Positions 1 to 6,617 of a stretch of 42,581 nt of DNA are shown here, piece after piece; position 1 is the stretch's first letter, and every line of letters starts with the position of its first letter. The notes under the pieces were generated by a model. It was given only the letters and a program-made list of their open reading frames with translations. It ran no database searches and had not been told where the DNA came from. Where the stretch lies: positions 1 through 42,581 of the forward strand of contig JARHXX010000030.1 of the NCBI GenBank assembly GCA_029269125.1, read 5' to 3'. A program made the position numbers and the translations under genes. This DNA comes from Kiritimatiellaeota bacterium B1221. GTDB taxonomy: Bacteria > Verrucomicrobiota > Kiritimatiellia > SS1-B-03-39 > UBA6053.

Positions 1-185
1 AAGCCTTTGCCTCTCCGGGGCCGCCGGAAATGTGGAGATGCCTTTGCCCCTCCGGGGCAGCTGGAAATGTGGAGAAGCCTTTGCCTCTCCGGGGCAGCCG
101 GAAATGTGGAGATGCCTTTGCCCCTCCGGGGCCGCCGGAAATGTGGAGATGCCCTTGCCCCTCCGGGGCCGCCGGAAATCTGGCA
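1..185. repeat. Tandem array of five 37-bp GC-rich repeats
   Basis: Five head-to-tail units start at 1, 38, 75, 112 and 149. Each has the core CCTCCGGGGC followed by a GGAAATGTGGAG block, with only a few substitutions between units. The array begins at the window edge, so it may extend further left. There are no spacers, so it is not a CRISPR. The unit length is not a multiple of three, and the frames that stay open across it look like a by-product of the repeat. Degenerate relatives of the same core occur at the right end of the window (about 42285-42581). Confidence 0.9.
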
Positions 186-322
186 TATAATTCACCTGTT
201 GCATTCTATTTCATTTTGAACTGCATTTTGATTTCCCTTGTCTGCAGGGGTGGTTTGCATAGGGAAATCGGTCTGCCCCTTTTTATGAATATGTTTTACC
301 CGGTATCGTACAGGAACGATCT
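186..322 (+). promoter_or_regulatory. Leader upstream of cysC with candidate -10 box and RBS
   Basis: This AT-richer stretch lies between the tandem repeats and cysC. A perfect TATAAT is present at 186-191, but the 17-bp-spaced position upstream falls in repeat DNA and has no -35 match, so the promoter is tentative. AGGA at 312-315 sits 7 bases before the cysC ATG and is a convincing ribosome binding site. No other gene is seen here. Confidence 0.35.
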
Positions 323-952
323 ATGAGTTTAGATAAAGACAACCTTCATTCCGAATTTCATCGTATGCAGGATCGCCGCACCAAGGAGATTCTGTTTCAG
401 CAAAGAGCTCATGTGTTCTGGTTTTATGGTCTTTCGGGATCGGGAAAAACCACCTTGGCCACCGCTATCGAGCAGCGGCTCACCTATCAGGGTTATAAAA
501 CCAAAATTTTGGACGGAGACAATATCCGCGGAGGCTTAAACAAAGATTTGGGCTTTAGTGACGAGGATCGACTGGAAAATATCCGCCGTATTTCAGAGGT
601 GGCCAAGTTGTTTTACGACGCCGGAGTGATCGTGATTTGCTCGTTTATTACCCCTAAACGTGAATTGCGTCAATTGGCCCGAGAGGTAATCGGGGAACAG
701 GGCTGCACCCCCATCTTTACCCGCGCATCCTTTGAAACCTGTGCGGAACGGGATGTGCATGGACTCTACGCCAAAGCCAAATCGGGAGAAATTAAGAATT
801 TTACCGGTCATGGATCCGGATTTGAAGAACCGTTTGCTGACGATCCCGACTGGATCATCCCCACCGACGAGTTGAGCGAATACGACGCAATGACGGAACT
901 GCTCAAACGCATTCACCCGGTGATCGAATTCGAATCTGCCATTACGATTTAA
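323..952 (+). CDS. cysC: Adenylylsulfate (APS) kinase
   Basis: The 209-residue protein phosphorylates adenosine 5'-phosphosulfate at the 3' position with ATP to give PAPS, the sulfuryl donor for sulfotransferases. Visible motifs are the P-loop GLSGSGKT (residues 36-43), LDGDNIR (63-69), the GLNKDLGFS..DR.ENIRR block (71-89) and KNFTG (158-162). Length and motif order match stand-alone CysC, not the CysNC fusion. AGGA 7 bases upstream supports the ATG at 323. It opens a cysC-cysD-cysN set. No PAPS reductase or sulfite reductase gene is nearby, and two sulfotransferase genes lie downstream, which points to sulfation rather than cysteine synthesis (inference). Confidence 0.95.
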   Translation: MSLDKDNLHSEFHRMQDRRTKEILFQQRAHVFWFYGLSGSGKTTLATAIEQRLTYQGYKTKILDGDNIRGGLNKDLGFSDEDRLENIRRISEVAKLFYDAGVIVICSFITPKRELRQLAREVIGEQGCTPIFTRASFETCAERDVHGLYAKAKSGEIKNFTGHGSGFEEPFADDPDWIIPTDELSEYDAMTELLKRIHPVIEFESAITI

Positions 953-1009
953 CCCCACATTCTCTCTCATCGATCCCTCATGTTTTTCGCTAGAGTTTCT
1001 ATCGAAATA

Positions 1010-1047
1010 AAATTAGCGCAAAATTAGCGTGGTTTCGTGGTAAAAAC
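1010..1047 (+). repeat. ATTAGCG-family intergenic repeat, forward copy F1
   Basis: Two AATTAGCG words with a trailing GTGGTAAAAA tail lie between cysC and cysD, ending about 18 bases before the cysD ATG. It is related to the 34-bp family seen around the GxxExxY gene, the epimerase, the regulator, wbpA and the DUF2723 gene. This copy has no inverted partner nearby. Confidence 0.7.
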
Positions 1048-1064
1048 GCATAAAGAGTAAAACA

Positions 1065-1967
1065 ATGAACTACACCATCACCCATCTCAAACAACTCGAG
1101 TCTGAAGCCATCTATATTCTTCGCGAAACCGCGGCCCAGTTTGAAAAACCGGTGATGCTTTTTTCCGGCGGCAAAGATTCGATTGTGATGGCCCACCTGG
1201 CGAAAAAAGCGTTTTGGCCGGCCAAGGTTCCGTTTCCATTGATGCATGTGGATACCGGCCACAATTTCCCGGAAACCATGGAATACCGCGACAGTTTTGT
1301 GGAGGACATGGGAGCCAAGCTGGTGGTGGGATCCGTGCAGGAGGCGATTGATGCCGGAAAAATCAAAGAGGAAACCGGTGCCCGGGCCAGCCGCAACGGA
1401 TTGCAAACCTACGTGCTGCTGGAAACTTTGGAGGAAGGCGGATACGATGCGGCCATGGGCGGGGGACGTCGGGACGAAGAAAAGGCCCGCGCCAAAGAAC
1501 GCTTTTTCTCCCACCGCAACGAATTCGGCGAATGGGATCCCAAAAATCAGCGTCCCGAACTGTGGAACATTTTTAACGGACGCAAACACTTCGGCGAACA
1601 CTTCCGGGTGTTCCCGCTGAGTAACTGGACCGAAATGGATGTGTGGCAGTATATTCTGTCCGAAGAAATTCCGCTGCCCAGTCTGTACTTCTCCCACGAA
1701 CGCGACTGTATCATTCGCGACGGGGTGATCATGGCGGTAACCGACTTCCTGGAGCTGCTTCCGGAAGAAAAACCCGAAAAAATGACCGTACGCTTCCGCA
1801 CCATTGGCGATGCCACCTGTACCGGTGCCAACCTCTCCACCGCCGCAACTCTCGAAGATATCATTGCCGAAGTGGCGGCTGCCCGGCAAACCGAACGCGG
1901 CACCCGGGCGGATGACAAACGCTCCGAAACCGCAATGGAAGACCGGAAAAAAGCGGGGTATTTTTAG
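1065..1967 (+). CDS. cysD: Sulfate adenylyltransferase subunit 2 (CysD)
   Basis: This is the catalytic subunit of ATP sulfurylase and forms APS from ATP and sulfate in a complex with the GTPase CysN. The 300-residue length is typical. The PP-loop motif SGGKDS is at residues 34-39, HVDTGHNFPE at 61-70, and the GGGRRDEEKARAKER motif begins near residue 132. The C-terminus ends in the family-typical KKAGYF. The gene is normally immediately followed by cysN. Here a 568-bp stretch carrying a GxxExxY gene and inverted repeats separates them. Confidence 0.96.
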   Translation: MNYTITHLKQLESEAIYILRETAAQFEKPVMLFSGGKDSIVMAHLAKKAFWPAKVPFPLMHVDTGHNFPETMEYRDSFVEDMGAKLVVGSVQEAIDAGKIKEETGARASRNGLQTYVLLETLEEGGYDAAMGGGRRDEEKARAKERFFSHRNEFGEWDPKNQRPELWNIFNGRKHFGEHFRVFPLSNWTEMDVWQYILSEEIPLPSLYFSHERDCIIRDGVIMAVTDFLELLPEEKPEKMTVRFRTIGDATCTGANLSTAATLEDIIAEVAAARQTERGTRADDKRSETAMEDRKKAGYF

Positions 1968-1968
1968 G

Positions 1969-2002
1969 TTAACCGCTCATTGACGCTCATTTATCGCTAA
2001 TT
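1969..2002 (-). repeat. Left inverted repeat of the GxxExxY cassette (copy R1)
   Basis: This 34-bp copy begins directly after the cysD stop. Its reverse complement reads AATTAGCG..TAAAT..AGCG...AAT.AGCGGT. It aligns with the repeat at 2498-2530 at roughly 28 of 34 positions by eye. The two copies face each other and enclose only the GxxExxY gene. Confidence 0.8.
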
Positions 2003-2015
2003 GTAGAGGATCATT

Positions 2016-2438
2016 ATGACTGCAAAAGAATATTTAAGTCAGGAAGGATATGACCTGATGGGGGCTGCTTTTGAGGTGTATAATGAAATGGGGCATGGCT
2101 TGAGCGAAGAAATTTATCAGGAATGTTTGGAGCTTGAACTCGCGAGTTTGAAAATACCCCTGCAATCTCAGGTTCACTTGGATGTTTGGTATAAAGATAC
2201 AAAAATAACCAAAACTTATATTCCGGATCTCCTCGTGCATCATGAAATTTTGGTGGAGCTGAAGGCCGTAAAGGAACTCACGGCCGATCATGAAAAGCAG
2301 CTTTTAAACTATCTCCATATCACCAAGAAAGCGGTGGGGTATTTAATCAATTTTGGTTGTCCCAAAAAACTCGAATGGAAACGCTTTATCCTAAGTGACT
2401 ATATTCCGACATCATCAACACCTATTGGCAAATCCTGA
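2016..2438 (+). CDS. GxxExxY family protein
   Basis: The 140-residue protein has the family signature G28..E31..Y34 (GLSEEIY). A PD-(D/E)XK-nuclease-like core is suggested by YIPD (68-71) and ELK (81-83), followed by QLLNYL (95-100). The cellular role of the family is not established, and nuclease activity is only inferred from the fold family. The gene separates cysD from cysN and is enclosed by facing copies of a 34-bp repeat, so it looks like a passenger rather than part of sulfate activation. Translation probably starts at the ATG at 2016, with AGAGGA at 2005-2010 as a possible RBS. Confidence 0.85.
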   Translation: MTAKEYLSQEGYDLMGAAFEVYNEMGHGLSEEIYQECLELELASLKIPLQSQVHLDVWYKDTKITKTYIPDLLVHHEILVELKAVKELTADHEKQLLNYLHITKKAVGYLINFGCPKKLEWKRFILSDYIPTSSTPIGKS

Positions 2439-2449
2439 GACCTTTTGAA

Positions 2450-2467
2450 GGTTTGGTACCCCAAACC
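2450..2467 (+). other. Short hairpin after the GxxExxY gene
   Basis: GGTTTGG and CCAAACC form a 7-bp stem around a TACC loop 11 bases after the GxxExxY stop. No T-tract follows, so it is not a canonical intrinsic terminator. Confidence 0.35.
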
Positions 2468-2497
2468 ATGCAAAAGGGCTCAGCCGAATCCCAAGCA

Positions 2498-2530
2498 AAT
2501 TAGCGGTAAATCAGCGAAAATTAGCGGTAA
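2498..2530 (+). repeat. Right inverted repeat of the GxxExxY cassette (copy F2)
   Basis: This forward copy of the 34-bp ATTAGCG family ends in GCGGTAAAAAA only a few bases before the cysN ATG at 2537, where a ribosome binding site would be expected. It is the partner of the reverse copy at 1969-2002. Confidence 0.8.
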
Positions 2531-2536
2531 AAAATT

Positions 2537-3832
2537 ATGACAGACAAAACACAACTTTTAGAAGATACAGACGGATATTTGGACATGGACTTATTGCGGT
2601 TCACCACCGCCGGATCTGTGGATGACGGCAAGTCGACGCTGATTGGCCGATTGCTGTATGACTCCAAATCCATTTTCGAGGATCAACTCGAAGCGGTGGA
2701 AACCAGTTCCAAGGCCCGGGGCGATGAAAACGTCAATCTGGCGCTGCTCACTGACGGGCTTAAGGCCGAGCGGGAGCAGGGGATCACCATCGATGTGGCC
2801 TACCGCTACTTCGCCACCCCCCGGCGCAAATTTATTATCGCCGATACCCCCGGACATATTCAGTACACCCGGAACATGGTCACCGGCGCCTCCACCGCCA
2901 ACCTGGCCATCCTGCTCATCGACGCCCGCAAAGGGGTGATCGAGCAATCCTGCCGCCACGCCTTTATTGCCGATCTGTTGCGTATCCAGCATATCGTGGT
3001 CTGCGTCAACAAAATGGATTTGGTGGACTGGTCCGAAGAGGTGTATAACAACATCGTCAAAACCTTCCGCGAATTCTCCTCGCGCCTGCAGAACATTGTT
3101 GAAGTCACCTTTATCCCCGCCTCCGCGCTGTTGGGCGACAATATCGTGGACAAGTCCACGAACATGCCCTGGTATCAGGGACCGACCCTGCTGTATCATT
3201 TGGAATCCGTATATATCGGCGCGGACGAAAACCATGTGGATGCCCGCTTTCCGGTGCAGTGGGTGATCCGACCGCATTCCGACGAATGGCATGATTTCCG
3301 CGGATTCGCGGGTCGGGTGGCCGGCGGGGTGTTTAAACCCGGAGATGAGGTGCAGGTGATGCCGTCCGGCTTTACCAGTAAAATTAAAGGCATTCATACC
3401 ATGGATAAAGAGCTCGAAGAAGCCTTTGCTCCCATGTCCTGTACCATCACCCTGGAAGATGAGATCGATATTTCCCGGGGCGATATGATCGTCAAACCGA
3501 ACTCCCCCCCCGAACCCAGCCAGGATATTGACGCCATGATCTGCTGGTTCTCTTCCGAGAAAACCCTGTCCGGCCGGGGGAAATTTATGCTTCGCCACAC
3601 CAGCAAAGAAGTCAAAGCCATGGTCCGCGAGGTCAAATACAAGGTCAACATCAACACCCTGCACAAAATCGAAGACGACCTCGAATTTAAACTCAACGAC
3701 ATCGGCCGTATCACCCTGCGCACTTCTGCGCCGATCAACGCCGATTCCTACAAGAAAAACCGCATCACCGGCTCTTTTGTCCTCATCGACGAACATACCA
3801 ACGAAACGGTGGCGGCCGGCATGATCCTCTGA
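2537..3832 (+). CDS. cysN: Sulfate adenylyltransferase subunit 1 (CysN GTPase)
   Basis: This is the regulatory GTPase of ATP sulfurylase. GTP hydrolysis drives APS formation by CysD. Translational-GTPase-like motifs are G1 GSVDDGKS (26-33), the G2 region EREQGITIDVAYR (78-90), DTPGH (103-107) and NKMD (158-161). At 431 residues it stops after the beta-barrel domains and lacks a fused APS kinase, which agrees with the separate cysC upstream. No Shine-Dalgarno is visible, because the repeat at 2498-2530 abuts the start codon. The reverse-strand open frame through this gene is a shadow. Confidence 0.96.
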   Translation: MTDKTQLLEDTDGYLDMDLLRFTTAGSVDDGKSTLIGRLLYDSKSIFEDQLEAVETSSKARGDENVNLALLTDGLKAEREQGITIDVAYRYFATPRRKFIIADTPGHIQYTRNMVTGASTANLAILLIDARKGVIEQSCRHAFIADLLRIQHIVVCVNKMDLVDWSEEVYNNIVKTFREFSSRLQNIVEVTFIPASALLGDNIVDKSTNMPWYQGPTLLYHLESVYIGADENHVDARFPVQWVIRPHSDEWHDFRGFAGRVAGGVFKPGDEVQVMPSGFTSKIKGIHTMDKELEEAFAPMSCTITLEDEIDISRGDMIVKPNSPPEPSQDIDAMICWFSSEKTLSGRGKFMLRHTSKEVKAMVREVKYKVNINTLHKIEDDLEFKLNDIGRITLRTSAPINADSYKKNRITGSFVLIDEHTNETVAAGMIL

Positions 3833-3848
3833 AGGCTGAAGCCTTCAG
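3829..3848 (+). other. Perfect hairpin spanning the cysN stop codon
   Basis: CTGAAGGC and GCCTTCAG form an 8-bp stem with a TGAA loop, and the TGA stop lies in the left arm. No T-run follows. It may be an mRNA-stabilising or processing structure, or a weak terminator. Function is inferred only. Confidence 0.45.
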
Positions 3849-3853
3849 GGAAA

Positions 3854-3893
3854 GGGAATTAGGAATTTAGAAATTGGAAAAATGGGAAGAAAA
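3854..3893 (-). repeat. Left repeat flanking the four-helix-bundle gene
   Basis: This A/G-rich stretch reads GGGAATTAGGAATTTAG and then AAATTGGAAAAATGGGAAG. Its reverse complement (CCAATTTC.AAATTCC.AATT pattern) matches the C/T-rich stretch at 4311-4367 with small gaps. The two stretches face each other around the four-helix-bundle gene. The repeat family is distinct from the ATTAGCG one. Confidence 0.55.
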
Positions 3894-3928
3894 AGGCGTT
3901 GATAATACAGAAATGAAGGCCATGTGCT

Positions 3929-4306
3929 ATGGATTCTTATAGAACATTTGAAGATCTGGAATGCTACAAAGAGGCCAGAGCTTTCAGAAAGAAAATTTCT
4001 TTATGGGCTAAAAATCTTCCTGCAGAAGAAAAATACCTTTTAAAAGATCAGATGATTAGGTCTTCCAGATCTGTTTCTGCGAATATAGCGGAAGGGTATG
4101 GCCGATATCATTATAAAGAGAATATCCAATTTTGTCGCCAGGCAAGAGGATCACTCACAGAAACTCTTGACCATCTAAATGTAGCTTTAGATGAAAAATA
4201 CCTCGCGGAGGAAAGTTATGTTTTTTTAAGAAAACACTATGAACAGTGTCTCAAACTACTAAACGGTTATATCTCCTATTTACAGAGATGCACCCAGAAG
4301 AAATAA
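3929..4306 (+). CDS. Four-helix-bundle protein (23S rRNA intervening-sequence family)
   Basis: The 125-residue protein has the family pattern: an N-terminal FEDLECYKEAR, R44SSRSVSANIAEGYGR around residues 44-59, then a CRQARGSLTET helix (69-79). Proteins of this fold were first noted in intervening sequences of 23S rRNA genes and are now known as stand-alone genes. Their function is unknown. It sits between cysN and the epimerase, with facing AATTCC/AATTTC-type repeats on both sides. No metabolic link with the neighbours is apparent, so I regard it as a passenger gene. Confidence 0.88.
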   Translation: MDSYRTFEDLECYKEARAFRKKISLWAKNLPAEEKYLLKDQMIRSSRSVSANIAEGYGRYHYKENIQFCRQARGSLTETLDHLNVALDEKYLAEESYVFLRKHYEQCLKLLNGYISYLQRCTQKK

Positions 4307-4310
4307 ATTC

Positions 4311-4367
4311 TCAATTCCCCAAAACCCATGCCCAATTCCCCAATTTCAAATTCCCCAATTTCTTCCC
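4311..4367 (+). repeat. Right repeat flanking the four-helix-bundle gene, overlapping the epimerase start
   Basis: Repeated CAATTCCCC / CCAATTTC / AAATTCCCC words run through the start region of the next gene. The downstream ATG at 4328 lies inside this repeat, so about the first 13 residues of the epimerase are repeat-encoded. Confidence 0.6.
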
Positions 4368-5344
4368 AAACCGGCTCCGCCGTTTTGGTGACCGGCGTAG
4401 CCGGCTTCATTGCCAGCAAAACCGCTGAATTTTTACTCGATGCCGGAATTCCGGTAGTGGGGATTGACAACCTTAACGATTATTACGATGTGCGGGTGAA
4501 ACAGTACCGGCTGGAGCAATTGCAGGACCGGGAGGGATTCACTTTTGTGGAGGGGGATATTGAAGATCTTCCCGCTTTAACGGATATTTTTGAGACGCAT
4601 GATTTTTCGGCGGTTTTGAATCTGGCCGCCCGGGCCGGGGTGCGCTACAGCATGGAAAATCCGCATGTGTACATGACCACCAACGCCCACGGGGTTTTGA
4701 ATTTATTGGAATGTATGCAGAAGCACGGGGTAAAGAAATTTGTGCTCGCCTCCACCTCTTCGCTGTACGCCGGACAGGAAATGCCTTTTGTGGAAACCCT
4801 GCCGGTGAACACCCCGATTTCCCCCTACGCGGCCTCCAAAAAAGCGGCGGAAGTCATGGCCTACACCTATCACCAGCTCTACGGCATCGATGTGTCTATC
4901 TGCCGCTACTTCACGGTGTTCGGCCCGGCCGGAAGGCCCGATATGTCGCCTTTCCGCTTTATCAAATGGATCGACGAAGGCACCCCGATCACCCTGTTTG
5001 GCGATGGCAGTCAGAGTCGGGACTTCACCCATGTGGACGATATCGCCCGCGGGACGATTGCGGCCATGCAGGAAGTCGGCTACGAAATCTTTAATTTGGG
5101 GGGCGGCAACAATCCCATCACCATCACTGCCATGATCGAAGCATTCGAACAGCAGCTCGGCAAAAAAGCGGTCATTGACCAGCAGCCTTTCCACAAAGCC
5201 GATATGATGGAAACCTGGGCCAACATCGACAAAGCCAAAACTCTTTTGGGATGGGCGCCACAGATTGATCCCTACGCTGGATTTACCCAAACCGTCGACT
5301 GGTACCTCGATAATCGCGACTGGGTGAAGCATGTGAAAGTGTAA
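4328..5344 (+). CDS. UDP-glucuronate 4-epimerase-like NAD-dependent epimerase
   Basis: This is an extended short-chain dehydrogenase of 338 residues, probably interconverting UDP-glucuronate and UDP-galacturonate. Evidence: GVAGFIA nucleotide-binding loop (23-29, third glycine replaced by alanine), DNLNDYYDV (47-55), STSS (142-145), catalytic Y167/K171 in YAASK, and FGPAGRPDM (198-206), which resembles the YGPWGRPDM motif of glucuronate epimerases. The N-terminal extension of about 17 residues before the first beta strand (MPNSPISNSPISS...) is encoded by the repeat at 4311-4367 and has no obvious RBS. A different, non-ATG start nearer to residue 17 cannot be excluded. It may supply uronic acid precursors to the locus. 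Confidence 0.85.
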   Translation: MPNSPISNSPISSQTGSAVLVTGVAGFIASKTAEFLLDAGIPVVGIDNLNDYYDVRVKQYRLEQLQDREGFTFVEGDIEDLPALTDIFETHDFSAVLNLAARAGVRYSMENPHVYMTTNAHGVLNLLECMQKHGVKKFVLASTSSLYAGQEMPFVETLPVNTPISPYAASKKAAEVMAYTYHQLYGIDVSICRYFTVFGPAGRPDMSPFRFIKWIDEGTPITLFGDGSQSRDFTHVDDIARGTIAAMQEVGYEIFNLGGGNNPITITAMIEAFEQQLGKKAVIDQQPFHKADMMETWANIDKAKTLLGWAPQIDPYAGFTQTVDWYLDNRDWVKHVKV

Positions 5345-5423
5345 CACAGGCATTCCGGCTGATGATCCGGCCTGAGGCAAACGAAGGGGGCAACCAAGGG
5401 ACAGGAGAGGGCCATACACTTTT

Positions 5424-5456
5424 TTAAACCGCTAATTGACGCGAATAGAACACTGA
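5424..5456 (-). repeat. ATTAGCG-family repeat, reverse copy R2
   Basis: TAAACCGCTAATTGACGCGA is followed by an AT-rich tail. The reverse complement matches the 34-bp family (ATTCGCGTCAATTAGCGGTT). It lies 80 bases after the epimerase stop and faces the forward copy at 5517-5550. Confidence 0.7.
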
Positions 5457-5516
5457 TATTTACCAACCACCAGCGAAGCGGGTGGTCGAAAAAGATCCCC
5501 GGCCCACAACCCAGGC

Positions 5517-5550
5517 AAATCAGAAACCATTAGCGAAGATTAGCAGTAAA
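5517..5550 (+). repeat. ATTAGCG-family repeat, forward copy F3
   Basis: CCATTAGCGAAGATTAGCAG then TAAA is a degenerate forward copy. With R2 it encloses about 60 bp that contain no gene, so this pair looks like an empty version of the arrangement around the GxxExxY gene. Confidence 0.6.
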
Positions 5551-5633
5551 CGCCCTCCTCCCGTCCGTTTTTACCGCTGGCCTGCAGGCAGACTATCACC
5601 CCCGCTGACAAAAATGTATTTATTTTTCACTCG

Positions 5634-5651
5634 TTTCAAAAATTTTTGAAA
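5634..5651. promoter_or_regulatory. 18-bp perfect palindrome, candidate operator
   Basis: TTTCAAAAATTTTTGAAA is perfectly self-complementary. It lies about 215 bp upstream of a GbsR/MarR-like regulator gene and just upstream of TATACT (5675-5680), a possible -10 element, although no well-spaced -35 is visible. MarR-superfamily dimers bind short AT-rich palindromes and often control their own promoters, so autoregulation is a reasonable inference. Confidence 0.4.
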
Positions 5652-5866
5652 TAAGGTTTGCGGATAGGACATTTTATACTCAAAATACTAATTATGATAG
5701 GTTTTGCCCTCACCTGAAGGAGCGTGCGCTGGGATTTGACCGGGCGTAGCGTGCCATAGCCACGAAGCTGCAGGAGTTGGAAAATTGGGCACTTAAGAAA
5801 TGGGGGAAATTTTGAATAACAATTACGTTCTCCCGACTCCCTTATCCGCATCTCCTTCGCTTTGCC

Positions 5867-6367
5867 ATGACTGCTGAGTGTACAGAAACTGAAATTCCCC
5901 CCTGGGAAGCAGAAATTATCGATCTTTTTGTCGGTATTTTCGATGGATTCGGACTGCCGAAATCGACAGCCATGATCTACGGCACCCTGTATTGTGCGGA
6001 AGACGGGATGTTGCAGGAGGAGATCGCCCACCGCTTGCAGATCAGTGCCGGCTCCGCCAGTCAGGGGCTCAAGATGCTGCAAACCCTTGGGGCGGTAAAA
6101 CGACAGTCACCCATCGGGCAGCGGCACAGTTATTACTCTGCGGAACGGTCCATGCGCCGGTTGATGGGCAACGTGGTGGAAAGTCAGCTGCAGCCCAAAC
6201 TGCGCAGTGGCAAAGAGCGTCTGCAGGAACTGGCCGCCGCTATACCGGCCGAGGAAAGCCTGGCCCGGCAGCGGATCCAGACCCTGCAGACCTGGCAAAG
6301 GAAAGTTGAACGGGGCATGCCGCTCTTATCGAAAATTTTCAGCACCGGTGGAGGGAAAAGTAAATAG
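5867..6367 (+). CDS. GbsR/MarR-family winged-helix transcriptional regulator
   Basis: The 166-residue protein has a predicted winged helix-turn-helix around residues 30-85 (LPKSTAMIYGTLYCAEDG, then EEIAHRLQISAGSASQGLKM and LGAVKR), followed by a long helical C-terminus likely to dimerise. The arrangement is that of GbsR-like MarR relatives. It is the only regulator gene in the window and stands between the sulfate-activation/epimerase genes and the main polysaccharide operon, so it may control one or both (inference). The ligand is unknown. The 18-bp palindrome upstream is a candidate target. Confidence 0.8.
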   Translation: MTAECTETEIPPWEAEIIDLFVGIFDGFGLPKSTAMIYGTLYCAEDGMLQEEIAHRLQISAGSASQGLKMLQTLGAVKRQSPIGQRHSYYSAERSMRRLMGNVVESQLQPKLRSGKERLQELAAAIPAEESLARQRIQTLQTWQRKVERGMPLLSKIFSTGGGKSK

Positions 6368-6397
6368 TAGCCGCTGATCCCTCCCTTCTCATTATTT

Positions 6398-6433
6398 TTA
6401 ACCACTAATCCACGCGAATGGAACGCTAATTAT
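6398..6433 (-). repeat. ATTAGCG-family repeat, reverse copy R3
   Basis: TTAACCACTAATCCACGCGA is followed by ATGGAACGCTAATTAT. Its reverse complement shares AATTAGCGTTCCATT with the copy at 39597-39633 more than 30 kb away. It begins about 30 bases after the regulator stop codon. Confidence 0.7.
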
Positions 6434-6522
6434 CTTAAACAGAGGTTATACTGCTGCAAAGAAGCGGCTCTAGCATAAAGCTCCCTGTAACTGGCCCCAT
6501 GCCAACAACCAAAGTAACTAGT

Positions 6523-6546
6523 GGTTAATTAGCGAGGATTAGCTTT
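6523..6546 (+). repeat. ATTAGCG-family repeat, short forward copy F4
   Basis: GGTTAATTAGCGAGGATTAG followed by CTTT faces the reverse copy R3. It lacks the third block seen in the longer copies. Confidence 0.5.
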
Positions 6547-6617
6547 ATCCCTAATCCTTTCTTTTAAAGCGTTATACGCACTCATAATTCAATCCTCTAA
6601 ATACAAACTTAAAAACC

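Larger units (their letters stand above)
5345..5866. other. 522-bp gene-free region with an inverted repeat pair and a palindrome
   Basis: No convincing gene is present. It holds an ATTAGCG-family reverse copy (5424-5456), a partner forward copy (5517-5550), a small ACCACC/GGTGGT inverted repeat between them, an 18-bp perfect palindrome (5634-5651) and AT-rich sequence with a possible promoter for the downstream regulator gene. A reverse-strand open frame from 6082 to 5636 overlaps the regulator gene and shows no recognisable features. Confidence 0.6.
6368..6617. other. Intergenic region with a facing ATTAGCG repeat pair
   Basis: This region holds reverse copy R3 at 6398-6433 (reverse complement ATTAGCGTTCCATTCGCG...) and a shorter forward copy F4 at about 6523-6546, which enclose about 90 bp without a gene. 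The last 60 bp before wbpA are AT-rich (CATAAT near 6580) and may carry the promoter of the polysaccharide operon, but no complete promoter is clear. Confidence 0.5.

Noticed and set aside
1..185. CRISPR array
   Set aside because: The units are contiguous with no unique spacers and there are no cas genes.
7..326. Open frames through the 37-bp repeats
   Set aside because: The frames stay open only because the repeat lacks stops. The predicted peptides are low-complexity repeats with no ribosome binding site or known family.
999..1889. 296-residue reverse-strand open frame
   Set aside because: It is antisense to cysD and shows no family features, typical of GC-rich codon-position shadows.
2591..3796. 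401-residue reverse-strand open frame
   Set aside because: It is fully antisense to cysN, a clear gene, and its product is His/Gly/Asp-rich with no recognisable domain.
5636..6082. 148-residue reverse-strand open frame in the gap before the regulator
   Set aside because: It overlaps the regulator gene and the palindrome, has no plausible ribosome binding site and resembles no family.
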